Positions 6,895-12,681 of a DNA stretch of 12,681 nucleotides are shown here, piece after piece. The notes beneath the pieces are model-generated. The model made no database searches. It saw only the letters and a program-made list of their open reading frames with translations, and was not told where the DNA came from. Every line of letters starts with the position of its first letter. Positions within the stretch are counted from its first letter, which is position 1. The position numbers and the translations under genes are program-made. This DNA is from Fidelibacterota bacterium UBA1134 (GTDB lineage: Bacteria > Fidelibacterota > Marinisomatia > Marinisomatales > S15-B10). The stretch spans positions 3,769 through 16,449 of the forward strand of contig DCAL01000002.1 in the NCBI GenBank assembly GCA_002311975.1, read 5' to 3'.

Positions 6895-7944
6895 TTGACT
6901 GACAGAAGGAAAAATTCGGGTGTACTCGTATGTTACGGTACGCGCCCCGAGGTCATCAAAGTAGCTTCCACTATCGATGAACTGTCGCGCCGAAACGTCC
7001 CCTATAAGACTGTTTTCACGGGGCAGCACGATGAACTCTATCACGATGTGAGGCATCTGATTCCTAAGCCTGACAATCGTCTCGGCATTATGGAGGTCGG
7101 TCAGAGCCCCGGCGAGGTCCTCGAGCGTGTTATCCATCAGTTTCGACCAGTCATCAGAAATCTGAGACCGAACCTTGTGGTGGTTCAGGGTGACACATCT
7201 TCGGCCGCCGCCGCCGCCCTGACTTCGTTTTATGAAAGAATTCCGGTGGGGCATATAGAAGCAGGACTGAGGACCTACGATTTGGATTCGCCTTTCCCGG
7301 AGGAAATGAATCGCCACCTGATCTCAAGAGTGGCGTCGTTGAACTGGGCGCCTACGGAACTGGCGGTGGAAAATCTCAAGAAGGAGGGAGCGCGCAATGT
7401 CCGTCTGACTGGAAACACCGTGGTTGATGTCTGTCAGAAGTTTGACTACCCTGTCAAGTACGGTAAAAAGGTGCTGATCACGTTGCACCGGCGGGAGAAC
7501 TTTGGCGAGAAGATGGCGAGTATGTTCAATCAGATTGAACGACTGGCGCAAGATCATATCGATCTCGAATTCATCTTCCCCATGCATCCGAATCCCGAGG
7601 TTCAGCGGCATCGGGATTTTCTCGAAAAGGTGATCGTTATTGATCCTCTCAAGTACGAGGACCTTCTTCGCCTGCTGAGTGAGGTTAAGTTCGTGATCAG
7701 CGATTCCGGAGGCATTCAGGAGGAGTGCGCCGCTTTCAAAAAGAAGGTGCTCGTCTGCCGCGACAAGACCGAACGGCCTGAAAGTGTGGAAGCGGGACTC
7801 GCCAGGCTTGTCGGCTGCGATATTGAGGGTAACTTTGCGTGGGCAGACAATTCCCCTGAATGGAGTGGTGACAATCCGTATGGCGACGGCAAGGCCGGAA
7901 AACGAATTGTTGACTCTATAGAGTCGTTATTGCAAGAAGAGTAG
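6895..7944 (+). CDS. wecB: UDP-N-acetylglucosamine 2-epimerase (WecB/MnaA type)
   Basis: A 349-residue GT-B-fold epimerase that interconverts UDP-GlcNAc and UDP-ManNAc, feeding ManNAc-derived sugars to a surface glycan. Motifs are complete: GTRPEVIK (15-22), QGDTSS (98-103), HIEAGLR (120-126), PFPEEMNR (133-140), HRRENFG (198-204), FPMHPNP (229-235), SDSGGIQEE (269-277) and DKTERPE (290-296). These are the family's substrate-binding and acid/base regions. A hydrolysing NeuC-type relative is less likely given these motifs. The only start codon before the N-terminal strand is TTG 6895. There is no clear ribosome-binding site, so initiation probably depends on coupling to the exporter gene ending at 6880. 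The upstream frame is open for at least 45 bases but has no ATG or GTG there. The next gene begins one base after the stop. No dehydrogenase (WecC) is seen in the window. Confidence 0.92.
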   Translation: MTDRRKNSGVLVCYGTRPEVIKVASTIDELSRRNVPYKTVFTGQHDELYHDVRHLIPKPDNRLGIMEVGQSPGEVLERVIHQFRPVIRNLRPNLVVVQGDTSSAAAAALTSFYERIPVGHIEAGLRTYDLDSPFPEEMNRHLISRVASLNWAPTELAVENLKKEGARNVRLTGNTVVDVCQKFDYPVKYGKKVLITLHRRENFGEKMASMFNQIERLAQDHIDLEFIFPMHPNPEVQRHRDFLEKVIVIDPLKYEDLLRLLSEVKFVISDSGGIQEECAAFKKKVLVCRDKTERPESVEAGLARLVGCDIEGNFAWADNSPEWSGDNPYGDGKAGKRIVDSIESLLQEE

Positions 7945-7945
7945 C

Positions 7946-8557
7946 GTGGGTACGCGCCACAGTCTGGGCGAAAAAAACGCGGCTATCGCCGTTGAGATGC
8001 TGGAAAAGGTAACGAGTATCTTTGAGTTTTATGGAATCAAGTACTGTCTCACGGCGGGAACACTTCTCGGCATCGTGAGGGAGAACAGATTGCTGCCATG
8101 GGATACTGATCTCGATCTGCGCATCTTCCGTAACGATGTGACTAAATTATCTCGGGCAATGTGGAAGGTTCGTCTTGCCGGCTACCTCGTTCGCGCCCGC
8201 CGGCAGGAAATAGAGGATCCTCCTCTGCGCAAAGGTGAAAGAAGGATTGTGAAAGTCTTCAATAAGGCCGGACTCTTGAAGAAGGGAGAAGTAGTTATGG
8301 ACTGCTTTATCGCTATTCGGCACGGTGACCAGTATGTCTGGTCATGCGGGGGTCTCAAGTTTTATACAAGAAAAGCGGTGCCATCTCACTTCTACGACAA
8401 TACACAACCAATTACTTTCCGGGGCAAGGGTTACATCGCTCCGGCAGAAGTTGAAGATTACCTGACGTTTCGCTATGGAGATTGGAGGACGCCCGTGAAA
8501 CAGTGGGACTACACCAAGGACGACGGCGCCATCATTTCACCGGAGACTGCATCCTGA
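7946..8557 (+). CDS. LicD-family phosphotransferase
   Basis: A 203-residue LicD-family protein (nucleotidyltransferase fold). Characterised LicD proteins transfer phosphocholine from CDP-choline to a cell-surface glycan, and related ones transfer other phospho-substituents. Diagnostic is YCLTAGTLLGIVRENRLLPW (33-52), followed by DTDLDL. The Asp residues of PWDTDLDL (D53, D55, D57) and D119 in MDCF match the metal-binding acidic set. The C-terminal half has the usual FRGKGYIAPAEVEDYLTFRYG (158-178) and GDW. Start GTG 7946 is preceded by AAGAAGAG and lies one base after the epimerase stop, so translation is probably coupled. The protein is shorter than pneumococcal LicD but complete across the conserved core. 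The LicC-like gene immediately downstream supports a CDP-alcohol donor. The transferred group could be phosphocholine, phosphoethanolamine or another phospho-alcohol; this is not decided by the sequence. Confidence 0.88.
   Translation: MGTRHSLGEKNAAIAVEMLEKVTSIFEFYGIKYCLTAGTLLGIVRENRLLPWDTDLDLRIFRNDVTKLSRAMWKVRLAGYLVRARRQEIEDPPLRKGERRIVKVFNKAGLLKKGEVVMDCFIAIRHGDQYVWSCGGLKFYTRKAVPSHFYDNTQPITFRGKGYIAPAEVEDYLTFRYGDWRTPVKQWDYTKDDGAIISPETAS
8541..8545 (+). promoter_or_regulatory. Ribosome-binding site that decides a CTG start
   Basis: CGGAG lies 8 bases before CTG 8554-8556, ideal spacing. There is no ATG, GTG or TTG in frame between here and the first conserved strand of the LicC-like protein. 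This site is the main evidence that translation begins at CTG 8554, or less likely ATC 8551. Confidence 0.5.
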
Positions 8558-9294
8558 ACGATTCCAGGCAGGCTGTATTACTCTTGGCTGGCGGCGGCAG
8601 TCGCCTCGGCGTCTATACGGAGCGGCGACCTAAGTGTATGGTTGAGGTGTCCGGGGAGCCGATCCTGGTCCGGATGCTGGATCAGCTTCGCATGGTTGGC
8701 GTTGAACAGTGTATACTGGTGGTAGGTCATAAGGCTGAAGTTATAAGAGACTCAATCGGCTCACGACACGGAGACATGGCCATCGACTACGTGGAAAATC
8801 GGGAGTGGCAGCAGACCAACAACATTGTTTCTCTATCGATGACGGTCGAACGGCTTACCCAGGATTTCTTTCTGTTGGAAGGTGACCTGATCTTCTCAGA
8901 TGATGTACTTGTGCAGCTTCAGGGTGTTGACAGAACGGCCGTGAGCCCGCTTCAGTCGCATATGGATGGGACCGTTGTAACATTGAACCGCGACAGCAGT
9001 GTCAGAAAGTTCTTTCTGAAAACGACGCCCGGGAGACCCGATGACATTAGTCAACTGTTCAAAACGGTGAATATTTATAGCTTCAGCAGCAAGACCTTTC
9101 ACAGTGCCGTCGCTCCGCGGTTGAACGGTCTTATAGAAAGCGGTGAACGCAAAATTTTCTATGAACAAGCCATCGCCGATGCCGTGGATGAAGAGAGCAT
9201 TGTATTAACAACAGTAAGTCTTATGGAAGATCAATGGTGCGAGATAGATACGGCCGAAGATCTTGAGCGGGCGCAGGATTTCTTCAGCACTTAA
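8554..9294 (+). CDS. LicC-like cytidylyltransferase / NTP transferase (probable CTG start)
   Basis: About 246 residues of the nucleotidyltransferase fold, closest to the phosphocholine cytidylyltransferase (LicC) and aminoethylphosphonate cytidylyltransferase (PntC) group. It would make the CDP-activated donor for the preceding LicD protein. Motifs are LLAGGGSRLG (10-19), RPKCMVEVSGEPIL (25-38) with K27, TNNIVSL (88-94; the TNNI.SL motif marks the LicC/PntC group), EGDLIF (109-114) with metal-binding D111, and CEIDTAEDLERA (229-240) with D232. The frame is open back to TTG 8482, but those residues are only the LicD C-terminus in another frame. The first plausible start is CTG 8554, overlapping the licD stop as CTGA with CGGAG 8 bases upstream; TTG 8584 would delete the first strand. 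No choline kinase (LicA) or choline transporter (LicB) is adjacent, so the substrate may not be choline. A plain sugar-1-phosphate nucleotidyltransferase is the alternative. Confidence 0.85.
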   Translation: MNDSRQAVLLLAGGGSRLGVYTERRPKCMVEVSGEPILVRMLDQLRMVGVEQCILVVGHKAEVIRDSIGSRHGDMAIDYVENREWQQTNNIVSLSMTVERLTQDFFLLEGDLIFSDDVLVQLQGVDRTAVSPLQSHMDGTVVTLNRDSSVRKFFLKTTPGRPDDISQLFKTVNIYSFSSKTFHSAVAPRLNGLIESGERKIFYEQAIADAVDEESIVLTTVSLMEDQWCEIDTAEDLERAQDFFST

Positions 9295-10307
9295 ACGTTA
9301 GATCCAGTTTCGCTGCCTTTTCGGTAGCTCATTTCCCCGCGGTAGATCAGAGAGATAAAGCTGTCGACCATGTTGGCGGTAGCCCTTCTCAGCCGGTATG
9401 ACCACGCTGCAAAGCGGAAAGCAGAGCGGGCGCTTTTGAGTGGGGCGGCTGATCCTGATAGAGAGTACCCCATGGCTTCAAGTTCCTTTTCGCACGACCA
9501 CTCAATAAGAGAAACTTCTTCAGAAGATAATTCCGATTTCCACCTCTCGACGGAGTTTCTGTTGAGTGACTGGATGGTCGCCGCGTGCCACGCCATCTTG
9601 TAATCCGGGACGGCGTACCGGGCAACATCCGAGAATTGCAGCATCTTCGGCGTGTAAGATTCGCTGAGGAACTGGCAAATCCGCTGCAGCTCCCTCTCCG
9701 GCTCCTGCACCAGATCTTCATAGCGCAGTTCAAGATATTCGTCCAGCCTTGTCGTTTGACGGGCGTGCAGTCCTTTGTCTATCGCCTCCATCCAATTCAG
9801 GATTGAATAGGTGGCATCATTCTTCCACCACGGCATATGCTTGAGTGAGGCGACAACATCCCTGCAATCACGGATGAGATGGATGATCTGGGCGCCGGGA
9901 AAGAGCATGCGAAGTTTTGACAGATACTTGATGTAGTAGGGTCGCTTATCGCCCCAGCGAGGTTTGTTATGTTTTGCGGCGTAAGCGATAAATGGCTGCG
10001 CCAATGCTTCTCCGAGGGACGAAGCTTCCAAGACGGCAGATCGTACCGTTTCCGGGTCAATCTCAAGATCGTCCAGTTTTGTACTGCCGTCAAAATGTGA
10101 GTGAAGCCAGCGGGCAAGCTCCTGGCGATTTTTTTCTCCGGCAAGATTTCCAAAAAAGAGGCGACGCTTGTACAGCTTCTTCACATATTTGGTTTGAGGC
10201 GGGATAGCAATCCTCGGGTGGGCATGAAGCATCAGCCTGAGCAAGGTAGTTCCCGACCGCTCACTCCCCACTATGAAGATCGGTCGTATCAGTTCACCGT
10301 TGTGCAT
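9291..10307 (-). CDS. PAPS-dependent sulfotransferase (Sulfotransfer_3 type)
   Basis: A 338-residue sulfotransferase predicted to move sulfate from PAPS to a hydroxyl, probably on a carbohydrate given its setting. The 5'-phosphosulfate-binding loop is FIVGSERSGTTLL (11-23), and the 3'-phosphate-binding region is LIRDCRDVVAS (144-154). WGDKRPYY (118-125), LRYEDL (194-199) and RWKSELSSEE (255-264) are typical of the Sulfotransfer_3 family. There is no signal peptide, so it should be cytoplasmic. I chose ATG 10305-10307 because it precedes the first conserved strand by seven residues. An in-frame ATG at 10418 would add 37 residues that include a candidate promoter; neither start has a good ribosome-binding site. 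The gene faces the LicC-like gene, and their stop codons share TTAA. It is the only minus-strand gene in the glycan region, so it is independently transcribed and may be a later insertion. No PAPS-synthesis genes are in the window. Confidence 0.88.
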   Translation of the reverse strand: MHNGELIRPIFIVGSERSGTTLLRLMLHAHPRIAIPPQTKYVKKLYKRRLFFGNLAGEKNRQELARWLHSHFDGSTKLDDLEIDPETVRSAVLEASSLGEALAQPFIAYAAKHNKPRWGDKRPYYIKYLSKLRMLFPGAQIIHLIRDCRDVVASLKHMPWWKNDATYSILNWMEAIDKGLHARQTTRLDEYLELRYEDLVQEPERELQRICQFLSESYTPKMLQFSDVARYAVPDYKMAWHAATIQSLNRNSVERWKSELSSEEVSLIEWSCEKELEAMGYSLSGSAAPLKSARSAFRFAAWSYRLRRATANMVDSFISLIYRGEMSYRKGSETGSNV

Positions 10308-10346
10308 TGTATCAAAAATAGATGCGTTTTGAGGTGTGATCCAATG

Positions 10347-10375
10347 TTTATAAGTTCTATTACAGGTAAATTGAA
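10347..10375 (-). promoter_or_regulatory. Candidate sigma-70 promoter for the sulfotransferase
   Basis: On the minus strand TTCAAT (10375-10370) is followed after 17 bases by TATAAA (10352-10347). The -10 matches 5 of 6 consensus bases and the -35 only 3. Transcription would start near 10340 and give a leader of about 33 bases to ATG 10307, which supports the shorter sulfotransferase start. The match is modest. Confidence 0.3.
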
Positions 10376-10437
10376 TTTTGTCATCATCACCTGTCTGAGG
10401 GGGATGTGCCTGAACCATAGTATGAGGAAATGAATTC

Positions 10438-11538
10438 GTGACATCGGTTCTGTTTGAATGCCACCATCTCTACTACCTGCCTCACTTCACTCCCATCATC
10501 CATGTGCTGAAGCAGAGGGGGGGCTATTCGGTGAGCGCCTCCATCCCGAAAACTGTGGCCGTCCGTGAGCAGCTTCTGTTTGCGGAAGCTGTAGCTAAGT
10601 TGGATGTGGAATTGTTCACAGCCGGCGATGAAGCAACTCGCGTGGATCTCCTGGCGGCGCAAAAGTTCGATGTGGTAGTGGCTGGGAACATCGGCAAGCT
10701 TGAAGAGATTGTGGCAGATCACTCCGTGGCCGTGATGGTCTATCACGGCATCGGAGTGAAGATGAGCTACTACAGGGACATGTCAGCGCGAGTTGATATT
10801 CGTGCCGTGGAGTGCGAACAGAGATTTCGTGAACTTCAGAACAGAGGCGAGACCAGCATTGTTCTCACCGGTTTGACAAAACTGGATCCCCTCGCGGATG
10901 GCTCGGTGGGCGCGAGCGAGAAAATCCTTGAGGAATGCGGGTTTTCTCCTGAGCTCCCCACCATCTTGTATGCCCCCACATTCTATCCATCATCCCTTGA
11001 GAAGCTGTTGCCTGAGATTCCGGGTCTTACCCAGGATATGAACATCATCATAAAACTACACAACTTCAGCTGGCATCAGAAACGGTACCGCTTCCAGAGC
11101 GAGGAAGCCATGCGTGTCACTGAGAGGGATGAGAACATCTACCTTGTCCCTCCCGACGGGTTCGATATTCTCCCGTATTACGCTGCTGCCGAGATCCTGA
11201 TTTCAGACATCTCCTCCACCCTGTTCGAGTACTTAGCGCTGGATCGTCCCATAATCCAGACAATGTTCTCGTCGCCGCGGCTCAGACACCGCTTCTTTCC
11301 GTGGCGGCTTAGCAGTAGGATTGATGAAGCCCGTACCGCGGAGATTGATTTCACACACCGACTTGCGGAGCCGGAGAACTTGGAAGTGACGTTGAGGATC
11401 GTGCTGAATAATCCGGGGGTGATGAGCAAGGTGAGACAGCGGGCGGCGGAGGAATTCCTATACAAACTGGACGGGCGAGCCTCGCACCGCTTGGTGGATG
11501 CCGTCGAGACAAAACTGACAGAACGGAACAGGCTGTGA
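10438..11538 (+). CDS. CDP-glycerol glycerophosphotransferase-like protein (TagB/TagF type)
   Basis: A 366-residue GT-B-like protein related to CDP-glycerol:poly(glycerophosphate) glycerophosphotransferases, which build phosphodiester links in teichoic acids and some Gram-negative polysaccharides. Family landmarks are VYHGIGVKMSYYRD (101-114; equivalent of the WHG motif, H103), LYAPTFYPSS (177-186), IIKLHNF (204-210; H208) and ISDISSTLFEYLALDRPII (255-273), which matches the TDYSS.MFDY block. The catalytic His pair is therefore present. The W of WHG is replaced by Y and TDYSS by SDISS, so it is a divergent member and its donor may not be CDP-glycerol. Start GTG 10438 has GAGGAAA upstream (10424-10430). 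No membrane segment is evident, so it would act at the cytoplasmic face. Its stop overlaps the heptosyltransferase start by 4 bases (GTGA), linking it to LPS-core assembly. Confidence 0.78.
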   Translation: MTSVLFECHHLYYLPHFTPIIHVLKQRGGYSVSASIPKTVAVREQLLFAEAVAKLDVELFTAGDEATRVDLLAAQKFDVVVAGNIGKLEEIVADHSVAVMVYHGIGVKMSYYRDMSARVDIRAVECEQRFRELQNRGETSIVLTGLTKLDPLADGSVGASEKILEECGFSPELPTILYAPTFYPSSLEKLLPEIPGLTQDMNIIIKLHNFSWHQKRYRFQSEEAMRVTERDENIYLVPPDGFDILPYYAAAEILISDISSTLFEYLALDRPIIQTMFSSPRLRHRFFPWRLSSRIDEARTAEIDFTHRLAEPENLEVTLRIVLNNPGVMSKVRQRAAEEFLYKLDGRASHRLVDAVETKLTERNRL

Positions 11539-12530
11539 GAATCGGCATCTATTCCCCCAACTGGGTCGGTGATGCTGTTATGTCGCTCCCTTTCATCGGT
11601 AACTTCCGTGGCCGCTATCGAGATGCTGAAATTGTCATCTTAGCCAGACCGTGGGTATCGGCTCTCTTCGAGAATCATCCGTTCATAAACAAAGTCGTGG
11701 TTCTGAATACGGGATCTTCTGCCGGTGCCGTTGCCACCACACGTGAAGGTTTGAGGCTGCGCGACTTAGATCTGAACCGTTTTTATCTTCTCTCTGATTC
11801 GTGGCGTTCAGCTCATCTGGCAAGACTCTCCGGTGCGCAAGATCGAATCGGTTTCTCGGGACAGTGGCGGTCATTCTTGCTGACCACAGCCGTTAAGCCT
11901 CCTTCCCAACCAAGGCACCGCTCGGAGCGTTATCTCGCACTCTTGTCCGGTGAATATGATTTCGGCGAGGACAGTACCGGGATTCACCTGCGGCAGGAGG
12001 AGGTGGAATGGGCCGGGAGCGAGCTTCAAAGTCTGGGCATGACGAGTCCCATTGCCGTTTTCCCCTCCAGTGTAGCTTCATCGCGGCAGGTACCAAGTGA
12101 AAAGTGGCAAGCCATCCTCACGCTGGCGAGTAAGGACGGAGCTGAACTCCTGCTGTTCGGCAGCGCCGCTGACAGAAAGGTCGGCAATGAACTGTCAGCG
12201 AGACTTGGCGGTGATGGCGTCCGGTCTGTCTGCGGCGTCTATTCCCTGAGGCAGAGTGTGGCTCTCATTTCCCAGTGCGCGGGAGCCATCGGGACTGACA
12301 GCGGTCTCAGTCATGTGGCGGCGAATCTCGGACTCAAAACGGTGACGATCTTTGGCGCGGGAGATGCTGCATGGACGGCGCCCCTAGGGCCGAAGACGGC
12401 GGTAATCTCACAGAACGTCTACTGTAGTCCGTGCCGTAAGAATATCTGCCACAACAAGGATGAGCCCCTTATCTGCCTTACCTCTCTCGAAGCAGACAAG
12501 ATCTGGCAGACATATCTCTCCCTGGAGTAA
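11535..12530 (+). CDS. waaF: ADP-heptose:LPS heptosyltransferase (GT9, WaaF-like)
   Basis: A 331-residue GT9 enzyme expected to add L-glycero-D-manno-heptose to the LPS inner core on the cytoplasmic side. The N-terminus, YSPNWVGDAVMSLPF (6-20), carries D13, the residue position of the catalytic Asp in E. coli heptosyltransferases. The donor-binding C-terminal half contains IGTDSGLSHVAANLGLKTV (252-270) with D255, and FGAGDAAWTAPLG (273-285). The tail has a cysteine cluster (C297, C300, C305, C314; CSPC and a spaced NIC...LIC) as is common in WaaF. One oddity is that the usual AKRWP motif reads SRQVP (183-187), so the donor-binding Lys appears changed. Substrate specificity (WaaC versus WaaF or another GT9) is therefore uncertain. 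The start is GTG 11535, in a 4-base GTGA overlap with the previous stop. No terminator follows. Confidence 0.85.
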   Translation: MRIGIYSPNWVGDAVMSLPFIGNFRGRYRDAEIVILARPWVSALFENHPFINKVVVLNTGSSAGAVATTREGLRLRDLDLNRFYLLSDSWRSAHLARLSGAQDRIGFSGQWRSFLLTTAVKPPSQPRHRSERYLALLSGEYDFGEDSTGIHLRQEEVEWAGSELQSLGMTSPIAVFPSSVASSRQVPSEKWQAILTLASKDGAELLLFGSAADRKVGNELSARLGGDGVRSVCGVYSLRQSVALISQCAGAIGTDSGLSHVAANLGLKTVTIFGAGDAAWTAPLGPKTAVISQNVYCSPCRKNICHNKDEPLICLTSLEADKIWQTYLSLE

Positions 12531-12540
12531 AAGGGTGTTC

Positions 12541-12570
12541 TTGACTACTCTGAATTTTCGTAATTTTAAT
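12541..12570 (+). promoter_or_regulatory. Sigma-70-like promoter for the last gene
   Basis: TTGACT (12541-12546) and TTTAAT (12565-12570) are separated by 18 bases, each matching 5 of 6 consensus positions. The predicted transcription start, about 7 bases after the -10, falls near 12577. That is only a base or two before ATG 12579, and no ribosome-binding site is visible. Transcripts from here would be essentially leaderless. Confidence 0.45.
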
Positions 12571-12578
12571 GACCGCTC

Positions 12579-12681
12579 ATGAAAGCTGTCATTCTCGCCG
12601 CAGGCGTCGCTCGCCGATTATATCCTCTGACTCTCGAGATCCCCAAGTGCCTCCTGAAAGTAGGTGCACACCCTATTGTAG
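12579..12681 (+). CDS. Sugar nucleotidyltransferase, N-terminal part (3' truncated by window)
   Basis: The first 34 codons of a nucleotidyltransferase that runs off the window. The N-terminus, MKAVILAAGVARRLYPLT, is the nucleotide-binding strand and loop of the NTP_transferase fold. It is followed by IPKCLLKVG, which carries the conserved Lys of the PK.L motif, and by HPIV. The loop has AAGVARRL instead of the usual AAG.GTRL/GSRL, a variant I associate with one subgroup of sugar-phosphate or phospho-alcohol nucleotidyltransferases. It probably makes an NDP-sugar or CDP-alcohol for the same glycan pathway. The start ATG 12579 lies 48 bases after the heptosyltransferase stop and has its own promoter-like sequence. 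The class is clear but the substrate cannot be told from this much. Confidence 0.82.
   Translation, partial: MKAVILAAGVARRLYPLTLEIPKCLLKVGAHPIV

Noticed and set aside
8482..8553. TTG 8482 as start of the LicC-like protein
   Set aside because: It would overlap licD by 76 bases, and the extra residues are just the licD C-terminus in another frame.
10308..10418. ATG 10418 as start of the sulfotransferase
   Set aside because: Not excluded, but the 37 extra residues resemble no sulfotransferase N-terminus and would contain the best candidate promoter.
10430..10441. ATG-AAT-TCG-TGA mini-frame overlapping the GTG start at 10438
   Set aside because: Only three codons, and the ribosome-binding site is too close to this ATG (2 bases) but well placed for the GTG.
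1..12681. CRISPR array, tRNA/rRNA genes, transposase or integrase, toxin-antitoxin pair
   Set aside because: Looked for by eye and not found: no regularly spaced repeats, no cloverleaf-like segments, and no mobile-element protein motifs.

Overview
The window reads as a piece of a diderm (LPS-bearing) bacterial chromosome of roughly balanced GC. It carries an outer-membrane beta-barrel protein ending in Phe, an MsbA-type lipid/glycan exporter, a GT9 heptosyltransferase and a run of surface-glycan genes. The DUF2461 protein, the long GroES-like protein and the protease-propeller-barrel protein together resemble gene content I associate with the FCB group and its uncultured marine relatives (for example Marinimicrobia). 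That placement is from memory of such families and is not proven here.

Left part (1-4430). The window opens inside the 3' end of a gene for an acidic, His/Glu/Pro-repeat and Cys-rich protein. It is read in frame 3 (3-224) and closed by a very strong intrinsic terminator. A DUF2461/TIGR02453 gene follows, then a 980-residue secreted protein combining a gluzincin metallopeptidase domain, a TolB/PD40 beta-propeller and an Omp85-like C-terminal barrel. A gene-free stretch of about 340 bases after it holds a GC-rich hairpin and a TCGAA/TTCG-rich repeat-like tract.

Middle (4435-9294). A GroES/Cpn10-like gene on the minus strand diverges from a tight plus-strand cluster across a 238-base intergenic region with two inverted repeats. 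The cluster holds an MsbA-like ABC exporter, a WecB-type UDP-GlcNAc 2-epimerase, a LicD-family phosphotransferase and a LicC-like cytidylyltransferase. The gaps are 14 nt, 1 nt and a 4-nt overlap (CTGA, with a probable CTG start), which indicates one operon with translational coupling.

Right part (9291-12681). A minus-strand PAPS-dependent sulfotransferase is convergent with the operon, and both stop codons sit on one TTAA palindrome. It is divergent from a second plus-strand pair: a CDP-glycerol glycerophosphotransferase-like protein and a WaaF-like heptosyltransferase, overlapping by 4 nt (GTGA). The window ends 34 codons into a second sugar nucleotidyltransferase that has its own recognisable promoter and almost no leader.

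Together, 5039-12681 looks like a locus for making, modifying and exporting an LPS-core or surface glycan. The distinctive theme is anionic decoration: a LicC/LicD pair and a CDP-alcohol phosphotransferase homologue for phosphodiester-linked groups, plus a sulfotransferase for sulfate esters. The actual substituents cannot be read from the sequence. No CRISPR array, tRNA, rRNA or transposase was seen.
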